Source of the DNA: Prado023 sp963747335
Lineage (GTDB): Bacteria > Actinomycetota > Actinomycetes > S36-B12 > CAIYMF01
Direction of reading: 5' to 3'
DNA length: 64,000 nucleotides
Assembly: GCA_963747335.1 (NCBI GenBank)
Contig: CAVVEV010000003.1
Span: 434,001 to 498,000, forward strand
Of this stretch, positions 1-7,030 are shown in pieces. The notes beneath the pieces are model-generated. The model saw only the letters and a program-made list of their open reading frames with translations. It made no database searches and was not told where the DNA came from. Within the stretch, counting starts at the first letter, position 1. The number at the start of each line of letters is the position of its first letter. Made by a program: the position numbers and the translations under genes.

Positions 1-115
1 GATGGGGGGCGCATCAGCCATTGCAGGTCCTCCGGTGGGAGCCTCCAGCGACCGTCCGTCCGGTGGCCGACGGCCGGGCCATGGCGATAATGGCGCGGAG
101 TCCCCAGGAGGTCCA

Positions 116-667
116 GTGCCCACACAGGAGTATGTGCTGCTCCTCGGCGTGTACGCAGGCATGGAGGAGGCGGCGCTGGACCTGCGCGACCTGACCGGCG
201 CCGATGGGTTTCCCGATGCCGTGGGCGGCGCGGGGATCCTGCGTCGGCGCTTCGACGGGTCGACCCTCCAGCAGTCGGGCGGGGGCACGCTCGGGTACGG
301 CATCGGCACCGGAGCGGCAGCGGGCATCGTGGTCGGGGTGCTCGTCGGATTCCCGCTGGCAGGAGCCGGGGTCGGTGCGATCCTCGGGGGCCTGGTGGGG
401 CACCGGATGCGCCAGCAGGAGGTGGGCGAGCTGGTCGGGGTGCTCGACGACAGCATCCCGGTCGGGGCGACGGCCCTGGTCGCCGTGGTGGAGGCGGAGT
501 CGTGGCCCGTCCTGCGCGGGACGCTGGGGCGGGCCCTGCGGGTCACCGGATGGCCGCTCGACGACGGTCCCCTCCTCCCGTTCGCCCGAAGCCTCGTCCG
601 CGGGAATCCAACCGTCATCGAGGATCTCGACCGACCCGAGGACCCACGCCCCCGGCCGGATGCCTAG
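116..667 (+). CDS. DUF1269-like glycine-zipper membrane-associated protein
   Basis: The predicted protein has 183 residues. The start is the GTG at 116, chosen because an AGGAGG sits about 5 nt upstream. The reading frame stays open to the window edge, so a longer form cannot be fully excluded. An N-terminal alpha/beta-like segment is followed at about residues 55-100 by a Gly/Ala-rich hydrophobic stretch with a repeating GxxxG pattern, then by a charged C-terminal half. This matches the general shape of DUF1269-type proteins, which have no established function. It stands alone before the acyltransferase gene. The family assignment is tentative. Confidence 0.6.
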   Translation: MPTQEYVLLLGVYAGMEEAALDLRDLTGADGFPDAVGGAGILRRRFDGSTLQQSGGGTLGYGIGTGAAAGIVVGVLVGFPLAGAGVGAILGGLVGHRMRQQEVGELVGVLDDSIPVGATALVAVVEAESWPVLRGTLGRALRVTGWPLDDGPLLPFARSLVRGNPTVIEDLDRPEDPRPRPDA

Positions 668-721
668 GACGCGTACGAGGGTGGTGGGCACCCGGCAGGT
701 CTGCGCCTACCATTGCGACCC

Positions 722-1486
722 ATGACCGTGCAGGGCGATCCAGCAGTCTCGGCAGACGCTGTCCAGGACCCTGCGGTCCTGCTCGAGCCCGGGCGACGCG
801 ACATCTGGACCCGTCGTGGCCTGTTCTCCGGATTCGCCCTCGGGTTCACCGTCCCGTACCTGAACCTGCTCAACCGTGTTCATGTCGACGGTGGGGAGCG
901 GCTCAACGCCCTGCCGAAGCGTGGCGTTGTCTTCCTCTCGAACCACCAGACCTACTTCACCGAGGCGATCGCGTTCTTCGACCTCGTCTACCGTCGCCGC
1001 AGGATGCGGTGGGAGGACCCATTCCTGCGCTTCTCCGCCGCGGAGGAGACCATGGGCAAGAACGTGGCGACCTCGATGCTGACCGCCGCCGGCGCCGTCA
1101 CCTTCCGTCGGTCGTTCCGGCACGGCGGCGTCGACCTGCGCCGATCGGTGGACCTCGAGGGGATCGGACGCATCGAGCAGGCCATCCGCTCCGGATGGCT
1201 CCTGCACTTCCCCACCGGCACGACACGGGCAGACGCACCGATCCGCCCCGGCGTGTCACGCCTTCTGCACAGCACCCAGGCCGTCGCCGTCCCCATCAGA
1301 GTCGATGGCTTCCGCGAGATGCTGCTCCACAAGCAGATCCCTGGACGGATCCGCAACAGGGCCTCCATCCGCATCGACGAGCCGCTGGACCTCCGCGACT
1401 TCTACGCGGAGCCCTACACGCCTGAGGGCGGCGCGCAGGTCGTGGAGCGGATCTCGAAGCTCATCGGCGCTCCGATGGCCGGATAG
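722..1486 (+). CDS. PlsC-like lysophospholipid acyltransferase, variant active site
   Basis: This is a 254-residue glycerophospholipid-type acyltransferase, expected at the inner face of the membrane to transfer acyl groups to a lysolipid. The fold is recognisable by a motif I region NHQTYFTE (His75) and a motif III region FPTGTTR followed by a basic stretch. Both catalytic motifs deviate: the HX4D aspartate is Thr80 with Glu81 next to it, and the usual FPEG is FPTG. A TTG at 713 is in frame, but the ATG at 722 is preferred. A TACCAT hexamer ends 8 nt before that ATG, so the mRNA may be almost leaderless. Family assignment is fairly sure, substrate is not. Confidence 0.75.
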   Translation: MTVQGDPAVSADAVQDPAVLLEPGRRDIWTRRGLFSGFALGFTVPYLNLLNRVHVDGGERLNALPKRGVVFLSNHQTYFTEAIAFFDLVYRRRRMRWEDPFLRFSAAEETMGKNVATSMLTAAGAVTFRRSFRHGGVDLRRSVDLEGIGRIEQAIRSGWLLHFPTGTTRADAPIRPGVSRLLHSTQAVAVPIRVDGFREMLLHKQIPGRIRNRASIRIDEPLDLRDFYAEPYTPEGGAQVVERISKLIGAPMAG

Positions 1487-1627
1487 GTCGTTCAGCCGGC
1501 CCGGTGGACCGGTCCTTGCGGGGAACCGATGCGAAACTTGTGCAACTGTTGCGGCCGTGCAGGTGCGGGCACATAGTGGAGGAGCCGCCGGCGCCGCCGG
1601 CTGGTCTGCACCTCCCAAGGAGTTCCG

Positions 1628-2455
1628 ATGAGCGAGTTCCTCACCGATGGCCAGTACACGACCATCTACAACCTGCTGTCGTTCGGACTGGCAGCGATGC
1701 TGTTCACCTCGATCTTCATGATCCTCGCCCGGGACCGGGTGCTTCCGCGGTACCGACTGGCCCTGATCACCTCCACGCTGGTCACGGGCATCGCCGCCTA
1801 CCACTACTTCCGGATCTTCAACTCGTTCACCGAGGCGTTCGGGGAGGGCGGGGACCCGGCTGCCTACAACGTGGGCTACCGCTACGTCGACTGGTTGCTC
1901 ACGGTCCCACTGCTTCTGGTGGAGACCGTCGCGGTCCTGGCGCTCCCGGCTGCTGCCCGCAGGAGCCTGCTGATGAAGCTGGTGCCCGCCTCCTTCCTGA
2001 TGATCGCCCTGGGATACCCGGGAGACGCGCAACTGGACTTCCTGTTCCCCGCGCCGGTCTGGGGCGCCCTGAGCACGATCCCGTTCCTGTTCATCCTCTA
2101 CGTGCTCTTCGTGGAGCTGGGCCGGTCCCTGGAGCGCCAGAGCCCCGTCGTGCGCAGGAAGGTGTCCAACCTCCGGCTGCTGCTGATCGCCACATGGGGC
2201 GTCTACCCGATCGCGTTCCTGTTCAACATGAATGCGGACGGCTTCGAGGCAGTGCCGTTCGTGGCCCGAGAAGTCGGATACACGATCGCCGACGTGACCG
2301 CCAAGTGCCTGTTCGGCCTCATGATCTACGGCATCGCCCGAACGAAGTCCTTCGAGGACGACGCCGAGTTCGCCGAGCAGGAGGGTGGGCACGACGGTCC
2401 GGCCAGAGAGCTCCTGGCCTCCGACGATCCGGATCGGATGGTGCCCGTCACCTGA
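1628..2455 (+). CDS. actR: Actinorhodopsin, light-driven outward proton pump
   Basis: This 275-residue, seven-helix microbial rhodopsin uses retinal and light to export protons. Helix C carries Arg85, the acceptor Asp88, Thr92 and the donor Glu99, which is the D-T-E triad of proton pumps. Leu96 is at the proteorhodopsin 105 position, implying green absorption. His59 matches the His partner of the acceptor. Helix G has Asp222 and the Schiff-base Lys226. In helix E, Trp145-Gly146 aligns to bacteriorhodopsin Trp137-Trp138, so Gly146 is the fenestration residue that lets xanthorhodopsin bind a carotenoid antenna. The ATG is preceded by AAGGAG. It looks like a single-gene unit ending at the 2501-2530 hairpin. 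No retinal or carotenoid genes are in the window. Confidence 0.95.
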   Translation: MSEFLTDGQYTTIYNLLSFGLAAMLFTSIFMILARDRVLPRYRLALITSTLVTGIAAYHYFRIFNSFTEAFGEGGDPAAYNVGYRYVDWLLTVPLLLVETVAVLALPAAARRSLLMKLVPASFLMIALGYPGDAQLDFLFPAPVWGALSTIPFLFILYVLFVELGRSLERQSPVVRRKVSNLRLLLIATWGVYPIAFLFNMNADGFEAVPFVAREVGYTIADVTAKCLFGLMIYGIARTKSFEDDAEFAEQEGGHDGPARELLASDDPDRMVPVT

Positions 2456-2500
2456 CCTGGGGCGAGCGGATCCGCCAACCGCCGAAGTGGTCCCCCAACG

Positions 2501-2530
2501 AGAAGGGCCCCACTCTCGTGGGGCCCTTCT
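2501..2530. terminator. Perfect 12-bp hairpin between actinorhodopsin and tRNA-Val
   Basis: Positions 2501-2512 pair perfectly with 2519-2530 around a 6-nt loop. The stem is GC-rich in the centre with AGAA/TTCT ends and no long T tract. It lies just after the rhodopsin and just beyond the 3' end of the minus-strand tRNA, so it can serve both. Confidence 0.8.
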
Positions 2531-2535
2531 GCCTG

Positions 2536-2608
2536 TGGGCGATACGGGGATCGAACCTGTGACCTCTCGCGTGTGAAGCGAGCGCTCTAACCGCTGAGCT
2601 AATCGCCC
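2536..2608 (-). tRNA. tRNA-Val(CAC)
   Basis: The minus strand folds as a standard 73-nt cloverleaf: acceptor GGGCGAT/ATCGCCC, a D arm, an anticodon stem CTCGC/GCGAG with loop TTCACAC (anticodon CAC), and a T arm with GGTTCGATCC. The 3' CCA is not encoded. Confidence 0.95.
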
Positions 2609-2660
2609 GGACCACAGAACTCTACCAACTCACCACGCAGCACCCCAAACGGACGTGGAC

Positions 2661-3230
2661 TCAGGCGAACAGGCCCCGGAACCAGTCCACGATCGCGTCC
2701 ATGATGGCCAGGATGGGTCCGAGGGTCAGGCCGTAGGTCACGAGGTACCAGACGAGCGCGATGCCCAACAGGACTCCGGCGATGGCTGCCAGGATCAGGT
2801 TGCGCCGACGCTTGCGGGGATCCATGGCGGCCTCCGAGGCCCGCTTGGCGGCGTCCTTCACCGGGGTCAGCGCGCGGTTGGCCCAGCTGAACTCCGAGGC
2901 GAGGACCACCAGGCCGAGGATCACCGTGGCCCAGCCCGGACCTGGGATGACGAACATGATCACTCCCGCGACCACCAGCGTGACGCCGAGCGCGAAGACC
3001 ATGACCCGCCACGCCGTGTCCAGCCCGCGATTGCGCCGCAGGGCCTCACGGAATGCGCGCAGGCGCGCGGCGACGCTCGGCGGGGCGCTGGCCTCGATCT
3101 TGTGGAAGGCGGCTGTCGATGCCTCCTTGATCTGGTCGCGCAGCTTCTCGTCGCGCTCCTCGTCGGAGGGCGTGCCCGAGTTGCCGACATTGGCCGGGTT
3201 CGGGTCCTCCTCGGAGGAGTTTCGTGACAC
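2661..3230 (-). CDS. PGPGW (TIGR02611-type) transmembrane protein
   Basis: The protein has 189 residues. An acidic, charged N-terminal region of about 70 residues is followed by two hydrophobic segments around the motif IPGPGWA, a charged loop rich in Lys and Arg, and a final hydrophobic segment. The PGPGW motif defines a family of actinobacterial membrane proteins of unknown function. The start is GTG at 3230 without a Shine-Dalgarno sequence. A TACCAT hexamer ends 7 nt before it, so the mRNA is probably leaderless. It is divergent from the SsgB-like gene. Confidence 0.85.
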   Translation of the reverse strand: MSRNSSEEDPNPANVGNSGTPSDEERDEKLRDQIKEASTAAFHKIEASAPPSVAARLRAFREALRRNRGLDTAWRVMVFALGVTLVVAGVIMFVIPGPGWATVILGLVVLASEFSWANRALTPVKDAAKRASEAAMDPRKRRRNLILAAIAGVLLGIALVWYLVTYGLTLGPILAIMDAIVDWFRGLFA

Positions 3231-3237
3231 GACTCAC

Positions 3238-3243
3238 ATGGTA
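3238..3243 (-). promoter_or_regulatory. -10 hexamer TACCAT, leaderless start of PGPGW gene
   Basis: TACCAT on the minus strand ends 7 nt before the GTG at 3230. No Shine-Dalgarno sequence is present, which fits transcription starting at the start codon. Confidence 0.5.
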
Positions 3244-3312
3244 GTCGGGGTAGGTGACACGGGATTCGGGTACGAAGGTGATGTTATTGCCTTGACCTGA
3301 GAGGTGAGCCAG

Positions 3313-3747
3313 ATGTCCCGCAGCATTCCGACCGCTGTGACAGCAGAGCTGTCACTGCGGATGGTGGTCGACTCCGACCGCACGATCGAGGTGCCCTGCG
3401 AGCTTGAGTATCGCTCTGATGAGCCCTACGCCGTGCGGGCGACGTTCCGCACCGGGGCTGCCGACATCGAGTGGATGTTCGCCCGCGACCTGATCCTCGA
3501 AGGGCTCCAGCGACCCTCCGGCGAGGGCGACATCGTCGTCTGGCCCGAGAACCACGGCGCGGACCCGCTCATCCTCATCGCGCTGAACTCCCCCACCGGC
3601 CAGGCTGTCCTGGAGTGCGACCGCGCGCACATCGAGCACTTCGTCCGCCGTACCTTCGACATCGTCGCCGTGGGCGAGGAGGGCACGACCATCGACATCG
3701 ATCGCTGCATCGACCTGATCCTCGGTGAGGGCCTCAAGGAGGTCTGA
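3313..3747 (+). CDS. SsgA/SsgB-family cell division and sporulation regulator
   Basis: The protein has 144 residues, the normal length for SsgA-like proteins. The N-terminal pattern ELSLRMVV, the central YAVRATF and the motif VVWPENHG are typical of the SsgB-type branch. In Streptomyces, SsgB helps place FtsZ at future septa, and these proteins are restricted to actinomycetes, mostly morphologically complex ones. The ATG at 3313 is preferred over the GTG at 3304 because GAGGTGAG lies at the proper distance before it. The gene is convergent with pabC. Family assignment is secure. Whether this organism sporulates cannot be told from the window. Confidence 0.9.
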   Translation: MSRSIPTAVTAELSLRMVVDSDRTIEVPCELEYRSDEPYAVRATFRTGAADIEWMFARDLILEGLQRPSGEGDIVVWPENHGADPLILIALNSPTGQAVLECDRAHIEHFVRRTFDIVAVGEEGTTIDIDRCIDLILGEGLKEV

Positions 3748-3776
3748 CCACCCCGCATCGCTTCGACCGGGTCGGG

Positions 3777-4646
3777 TCAGGGATTCCACTCGGTGGCGCA
3801 ACGCGAGGCGAACACCTGCGCTGCCGCGGTCGTCAGTGCCGCGTCCGTGGATGCCCAGGCACGTCGGCCGTCCGCATCGATGACTGCGTCGACCGGATGC
3901 ACGTCGCGCGTCGAGGATGTGATGAAGACCTCCTGCGCGTGGGCCAGCTCGGCCATGTCGAGTGTGCGCTCCTCGATGCCGATCCCCGCCTCCGTGCACC
4001 ACTCGAGAACGAGCTCGCGCGTGATCCCGGCAAGGCACCCGCTGCTCAGGGGCGGTGTGGCGACCCGGCCCTCGGTGACGACGAAGACGTTCGAGCCCGT
4101 GCCCTCGCAGAGCTCCCCCGCGAGGTTGCCCAGGAGCGCCTCGCCCGCGCCGAGGGACTTGGCGTGGGCCAGCGCCAGGACGTTCTCGGCATAGGACGTG
4201 GACTTCAGCCCCACGAGGGGGCTGCGCTCGTTGCGCGGCCAGGGCGACAGCGCCACCGTCGTTGCTGCTGGCCACCGCGTGGCGGGGGCTGCCGCGACGA
4301 CCAGCGTCGATGCCTCCGAGATCCGATCCGAACCGAGCGGCCCCGGTCCCGAGGTCAGGGTGATCCGCAGGCGCCCTCCGTCCGCCAGCTCCGGGTTCGC
4401 GGCGCAGACGGCCAGCAGCGCATCCCGGACGTCGTCGGGGTCCGCCATCGCCATGCCCATCCCGGAGGCAGAGCGCGACAGCCGCGCGATGTGCCGGTCC
4501 ATCGCGAAGGGAACCACGCCCACGGATGCGTCGGTCATCGTCCGCAGTGTCTCGAACACCCCATCGCCGACAGTGAATCCGTGGTCCAGGACGGCCACGG
4601 CCGCCTGCTCCGCGGGGACCAGCGCACCTGCGACCCAGAACTTCAC
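3777..4646 (-). CDS. pabC: Aminodeoxychorismate lyase (class IV aminotransferase fold)
   Basis: This is a 289-residue PLP enzyme expected to convert 4-amino-4-deoxychorismate to p-aminobenzoate and pyruvate, for folate synthesis. It shows the fold-type IV start DHGFTVGDGVFET, the presumed PLP lysine Lys148 in LKSTSYAEN, and the late motif GSNVFVV. The start is GTG at 4646, with AGGAGG ahead and a 4-nt overlap with the stop of pabB, which argues for coupled translation and for the lyase role. Family members also include branched-chain and D-amino acid aminotransferases, but the pabB partner makes PabC the best call. Confidence 0.85.
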   Translation of the reverse strand: MKFWVAGALVPAEQAAVAVLDHGFTVGDGVFETLRTMTDASVGVVPFAMDRHIARLSRSASGMGMAMADPDDVRDALLAVCAANPELADGGRLRITLTSGPGPLGSDRISEASTLVVAAAPATRWPAATTVALSPWPRNERSPLVGLKSTSYAENVLALAHAKSLGAGEALLGNLAGELCEGTGSNVFVVTEGRVATPPLSSGCLAGITRELVLEWCTEAGIGIEERTLDMAELAHAQEVFITSSTRDVHPVDAVIDADGRRAWASTDAALTTAAAQVFASRCATEWNP

Positions 4647-5680
4647 GGCACCTCCTGACCGCCGGCGACTGCGAGCAGCCGCGCGGACTTCAACTGCGTC
4701 TCGCGCCATTCTGCCCGTGGATCGCTGTCCCACGTGATGCCCGCGCCGGTGCCGAACGCGAGTATCGGCCCACCCCCAGCGTCCTCGCGCCAGAAGGTGC
4801 GGATCGCTACCGCGAGCTCGGCGGTCCCCGCGTCGGCATCGACCCATCCGAAGGCCCCGCAGTAGGGTCCGCGGGGACCAGCCTCCTGCGCGGCGATGAT
4901 GTCCAGGGCAGCCAGCTTGGGAGCCCCGGTCACCGAGCCAGGCGGGAAGGTGGCGGCCAGGATCTGCGGCCAGGTGGTGCCCGGCCGCAGGTCCCCGGCC
5001 ACGCTCGAGACCAGGTGGACCAGCCCGGGATGGGCTTCCACGTCCAGCAGGTCCGGAACCGTCACCGACCCGGTCGTGCACACGCGGCCAAGGTCGTTGC
5101 GGACCAGGTCGACGATCATGATGTTCTCGGCCTCGTCCTTGGCCAACAGGTCCCCCGCCACGACGCCTGTTCCCTTGATCGGACGCGACGTGAGGCGTTG
5201 CCCAGCGCGCCGCAGGTAGAGCTCGGGCGACGCCGACGCGATGTGGACACCGTGGTCCGGCAGCCGCAGGGCCCCCGAATGGGGAGCCGGGTTCCCAACG
5301 ACCAGACGGTTGTGCAGACCCACGATGTCCGCGCGCGGCTGCACGGGTGCGCGCAGGATGCGGCACATGTTGGCCTGGTAGACCTCTCCGCGGCTGATGT
5401 GGCTGCGCACGGCCTCAACCGCGGCGATGTAGTCGTCCTCGTCAAGCGAGGAAACCCAGGAGCCCGGGTCGGGGCCCTGCCAGTGCCCGACCTCGGATCG
5501 ACTCGGTCGCCGGGGTTGCCACGTCGCGAAGCGAGCCAGGGTTGCCTGTCCCTCGAAGGTGATGGCGACCATCCAGCGGCCGCCACCGTCCAGGGCAGCG
5601 ACGTCCTCGGTCACCTCGACCAGGTCGGTCGCCGTCCATTGCCCGACGACTGCGATCGGGTCCTCGGGCGTCGTGGGCAC
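4643..5680 (-). CDS. pabB: Aminodeoxychorismate synthase component I
   Basis: This 345-residue chorismate-binding enzyme aminates chorismate to aminodeoxychorismate together with a glutaminase subunit. Motifs visible are SRPIKGT, where the Lys is characteristic of PabB and is Ala in anthranilate synthase TrpE, then VDLVRNDLGR, FPPGSVTGAPK and YCGAFGW. It is short at the N terminus compared with TrpE. No pabA glutaminase lies nearby, so the amidotransferase must come from elsewhere. The start is GTG at 5680 with a TAGTCT hexamer 7 nt upstream, so it is likely leaderless. Confidence 0.9.
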   Translation of the reverse strand: MPTTPEDPIAVVGQWTATDLVEVTEDVAALDGGGRWMVAITFEGQATLARFATWQPRRPSRSEVGHWQGPDPGSWVSSLDEDDYIAAVEAVRSHISRGEVYQANMCRILRAPVQPRADIVGLHNRLVVGNPAPHSGALRLPDHGVHIASASPELYLRRAGQRLTSRPIKGTGVVAGDLLAKDEAENIMIVDLVRNDLGRVCTTGSVTVPDLLDVEAHPGLVHLVSSVAGDLRPGTTWPQILAATFPPGSVTGAPKLAALDIIAAQEAGPRGPYCGAFGWVDADAGTAELAVAIRTFWREDAGGGPILAFGTGAGITWDSDPRAEWRETQLKSARLLAVAGGQEVP

Positions 5681-5687
5681 GCGACCG

Positions 5688-5693
5688 AGACTA
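5688..5693 (-). promoter_or_regulatory. -10 hexamer TAGTCT, leaderless start of pabB
   Basis: On the minus strand TAGTCT ends 7 nt before the GTG at 5680, and no Shine-Dalgarno sequence is seen. Confidence 0.5.
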
Positions 5694-5739
5694 GGAGTCC
5701 TGCAGGGCTGCTGTCAGCCTGTGGGGTCGGTGCCCGATT

Positions 5740-5769
5740 TTGGTCGGCGCTGCCGCGATGGGCTATCCT
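5740..5769 (+). promoter_or_regulatory. Candidate sigma-A promoter of the tRNA cluster
   Basis: TTGGTC (5740-5745) and TATCCT (5764-5769) are separated by 18 nt. Transcription would begin about 15 nt before tRNA-Gly. The -35 match is weak and the -10 match is good. Confidence 0.4.
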
Positions 5770-5791
5770 TCAGGGGTGCCCGACGGGCATT

Positions 5792-5864
5792 GCGGACGTA
5801 GCGCAGCTGGTAGCGCATCACCTTGCCAAGGTGAGGGTCGCGGGTTCGAATCCCGTCGTCCGCT
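5792..5864 (+). tRNA. tRNA-Gly(GCC)
   Basis: A 73-nt cloverleaf: acceptor GCGGACG/CGTCCGC, anticodon stem TCACC/GGTGA with loop TTGCCAA (anticodon GCC), and T arm GGTTCGAATCC. CCA is not encoded. It is first of three tRNAs in one cluster. Confidence 0.95.
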
Positions 5865-5890
5865 CGCAAGGGGTCCCAGCGAGGACTCAC

Positions 5891-5961
5891 GGTGGCGTGG
5901 CCGAGAGGCGAGGCAACGGCCTGCAAAGCCGTGTACACGGGTTCAAATCCCGTCGCCACCT
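5891..5961 (+). tRNA. tRNA-Cys(GCA)
   Basis: A 71-nt cloverleaf: acceptor GGTGGCG/CGCCACC, anticodon stem ACGGC/GCCGT with loop CTGCAAA (anticodon GCA), and T arm GGTTCAAATCC. CCA is not encoded. Confidence 0.95.
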
Positions 5962-5978
5962 CGTAGGATCAGCTCGAT

Positions 5979-6054
5979 GGGCGATTGGCGCAGGGGCTAG
6001 CGCGCTTCCTTGACACGGAAGAGGTCACAGGTTCGATTCCTGTATCGCCCACCA
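5979..6054 (+). tRNA. tRNA-Val(GAC), with encoded CCA
   Basis: Acceptor GGGCGAT/ATCGCCC, anticodon stem CTTCC/GGAAG with loop TTGACAC (anticodon GAC), and T arm GGTTCGATTCC. Unlike the other tRNAs here, the 3' CCA is encoded at 6052-6054. The window therefore has two Val isoacceptors, GAC here and CAC at 2536-2608. Confidence 0.95.
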
Positions 6055-6055
6055 G

Positions 6056-6090
6056 ACGCGAAACCTCCCACACTGTGGGGGGTTTCGCGT
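6056..6090 (+). terminator. Terminator hairpin after the tRNA cluster
   Basis: Positions 6056-6071 pair with 6075-6090 with one mismatch and a 3-nt loop. The stem ends in GGTTTCGCGT followed by TTCC. It starts right after the tRNA-Val CCA. Confidence 0.8.
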
Positions 6091-6121
6091 TTCCGGGACT
6101 GAGCGTGACGACATCTCGTGG

Positions 6122-7030
6122 TCAGGCTCCTTGCAGATCCCTGATCCAGGCGATGGTTGCCTCAGCAGCCGCATCCGGCGAGTAGATCGAGTCATGGGTC
6201 TCGTCGGCAACGATGTCGAGGCGCACCGGTATCCCTGCGCGCACCAGCGCTGCCTCGAAGGCGCGCGACTGGTCCACCGGGACCACCTCGTCAGCGTCAC
6301 CGTGCAGGAGGAGCACCTGCAGGGTCGCAGGGACCTGCCCGGCGTCCACCAACCCGAGGGGATCGCCGAGTCGCCAGGCCTCGGGGACGGTCGAGGGTGG
6401 TCCCCCGAAGAACTCGACCAGCGCGAACTCGAACGCGGTGACGTCGTACACCCCTGCCAGGCCGATCAGCCCGTCGATCGTGGGAGCGGGGTAGGGACAG
6501 GCCACAGCCGGCTCCATGCCCTCCAGAGCCGCCAGGGCGGCAAGGTGCCCACCGGCGGAGTGCCCGGCCACAACCAGGGGACCCGGATCGAGACCGGCTG
6601 ATCGCGCGGCTTCGACAGCGAACGCTGACGCGCAGAGCACGTCCTCCACCGGGCTGGGGAAGGTCACGTCCGCCCCCGCCCGGTAGGTCGCGTTCACCGC
6701 GACGAACCCGGCGTCCGCGAGCGTCGCCGCCAGTGGCTCCAACCCCCGTCGGTCGGCGCTCGTCCATCCGCCGCCGGGCACCAGGAGAACAACGGGCACG
6801 GGCCCCGACCCCACCGGACCGGGGGGCAGGTGGACATCGGCCTCCAGCCCGGGCAGGTACTCGCCCGTCGAATGGGACGTCCCCGCGGCCGGTGGGGATC
6901 CCGGGGGCCCGTCCGCATCTGGGGTCGAGGAGCACCCCGCTGCCAGCCACAGGGCGAGGGTTGCCAACCCCGCCGCCGCGACGCGCCGACGAAGCCCTGC
7001 CCGAGCCGAGACCTCAGGGCACCTCGGCAC
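6122..7030 (-). CDS. Secreted lipoprotein alpha/beta-hydrolase (esterase/lipase-like)
   Basis: This 302-residue predicted lipoprotein has an N-terminal hydrophobic segment ending in lipobox LAAG-Cys33, so it should be anchored outside the membrane. The hydrolase fold shows an oxyanion-type VPGGGW, nucleophile Ser158 in GHSAGGH, a probable acid Asp in HGDADEVVP (245-247) and His279 in DETHD. This resembles BD-FAE and related esterases. The start is GTG at 7030, overlapping the 3' end of the upstream P-loop gene by 17 nt. It is the latest start that keeps the signal peptide. Substrate unknown. Confidence 0.8.
   Translation of the reverse strand: MPRCPEVSARAGLRRRVAAAGLATLALWLAAGCSSTPDADGPPGSPPAAGTSHSTGEYLPGLEADVHLPPGPVGSGPVPVVLLVPGGGWTSADRRGLEPLAATLADAGFVAVNATYRAGADVTFPSPVEDVLCASAFAVEAARSAGLDPGPLVVAGHSAGGHLAALAALEGMEPAVACPYPAPTIDGLIGLAGVYDVTAFEFALVEFFGGPPSTVPEAWRLGDPLGLVDAGQVPATLQVLLLHGDADEVVPVDQSRAFEAALVRAGIPVRLDIVADETHDSIYSPDAAAEATIAWIRDLQGA

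Noticed and set aside
3777..5366. 529-residue fusion of pabC with upstream sequence
   Set aside because: The extra N-terminal part is the antisense-like shadow frame of pabB. A GTG with AGGAGG at 4646 gives a normal-length PabC.
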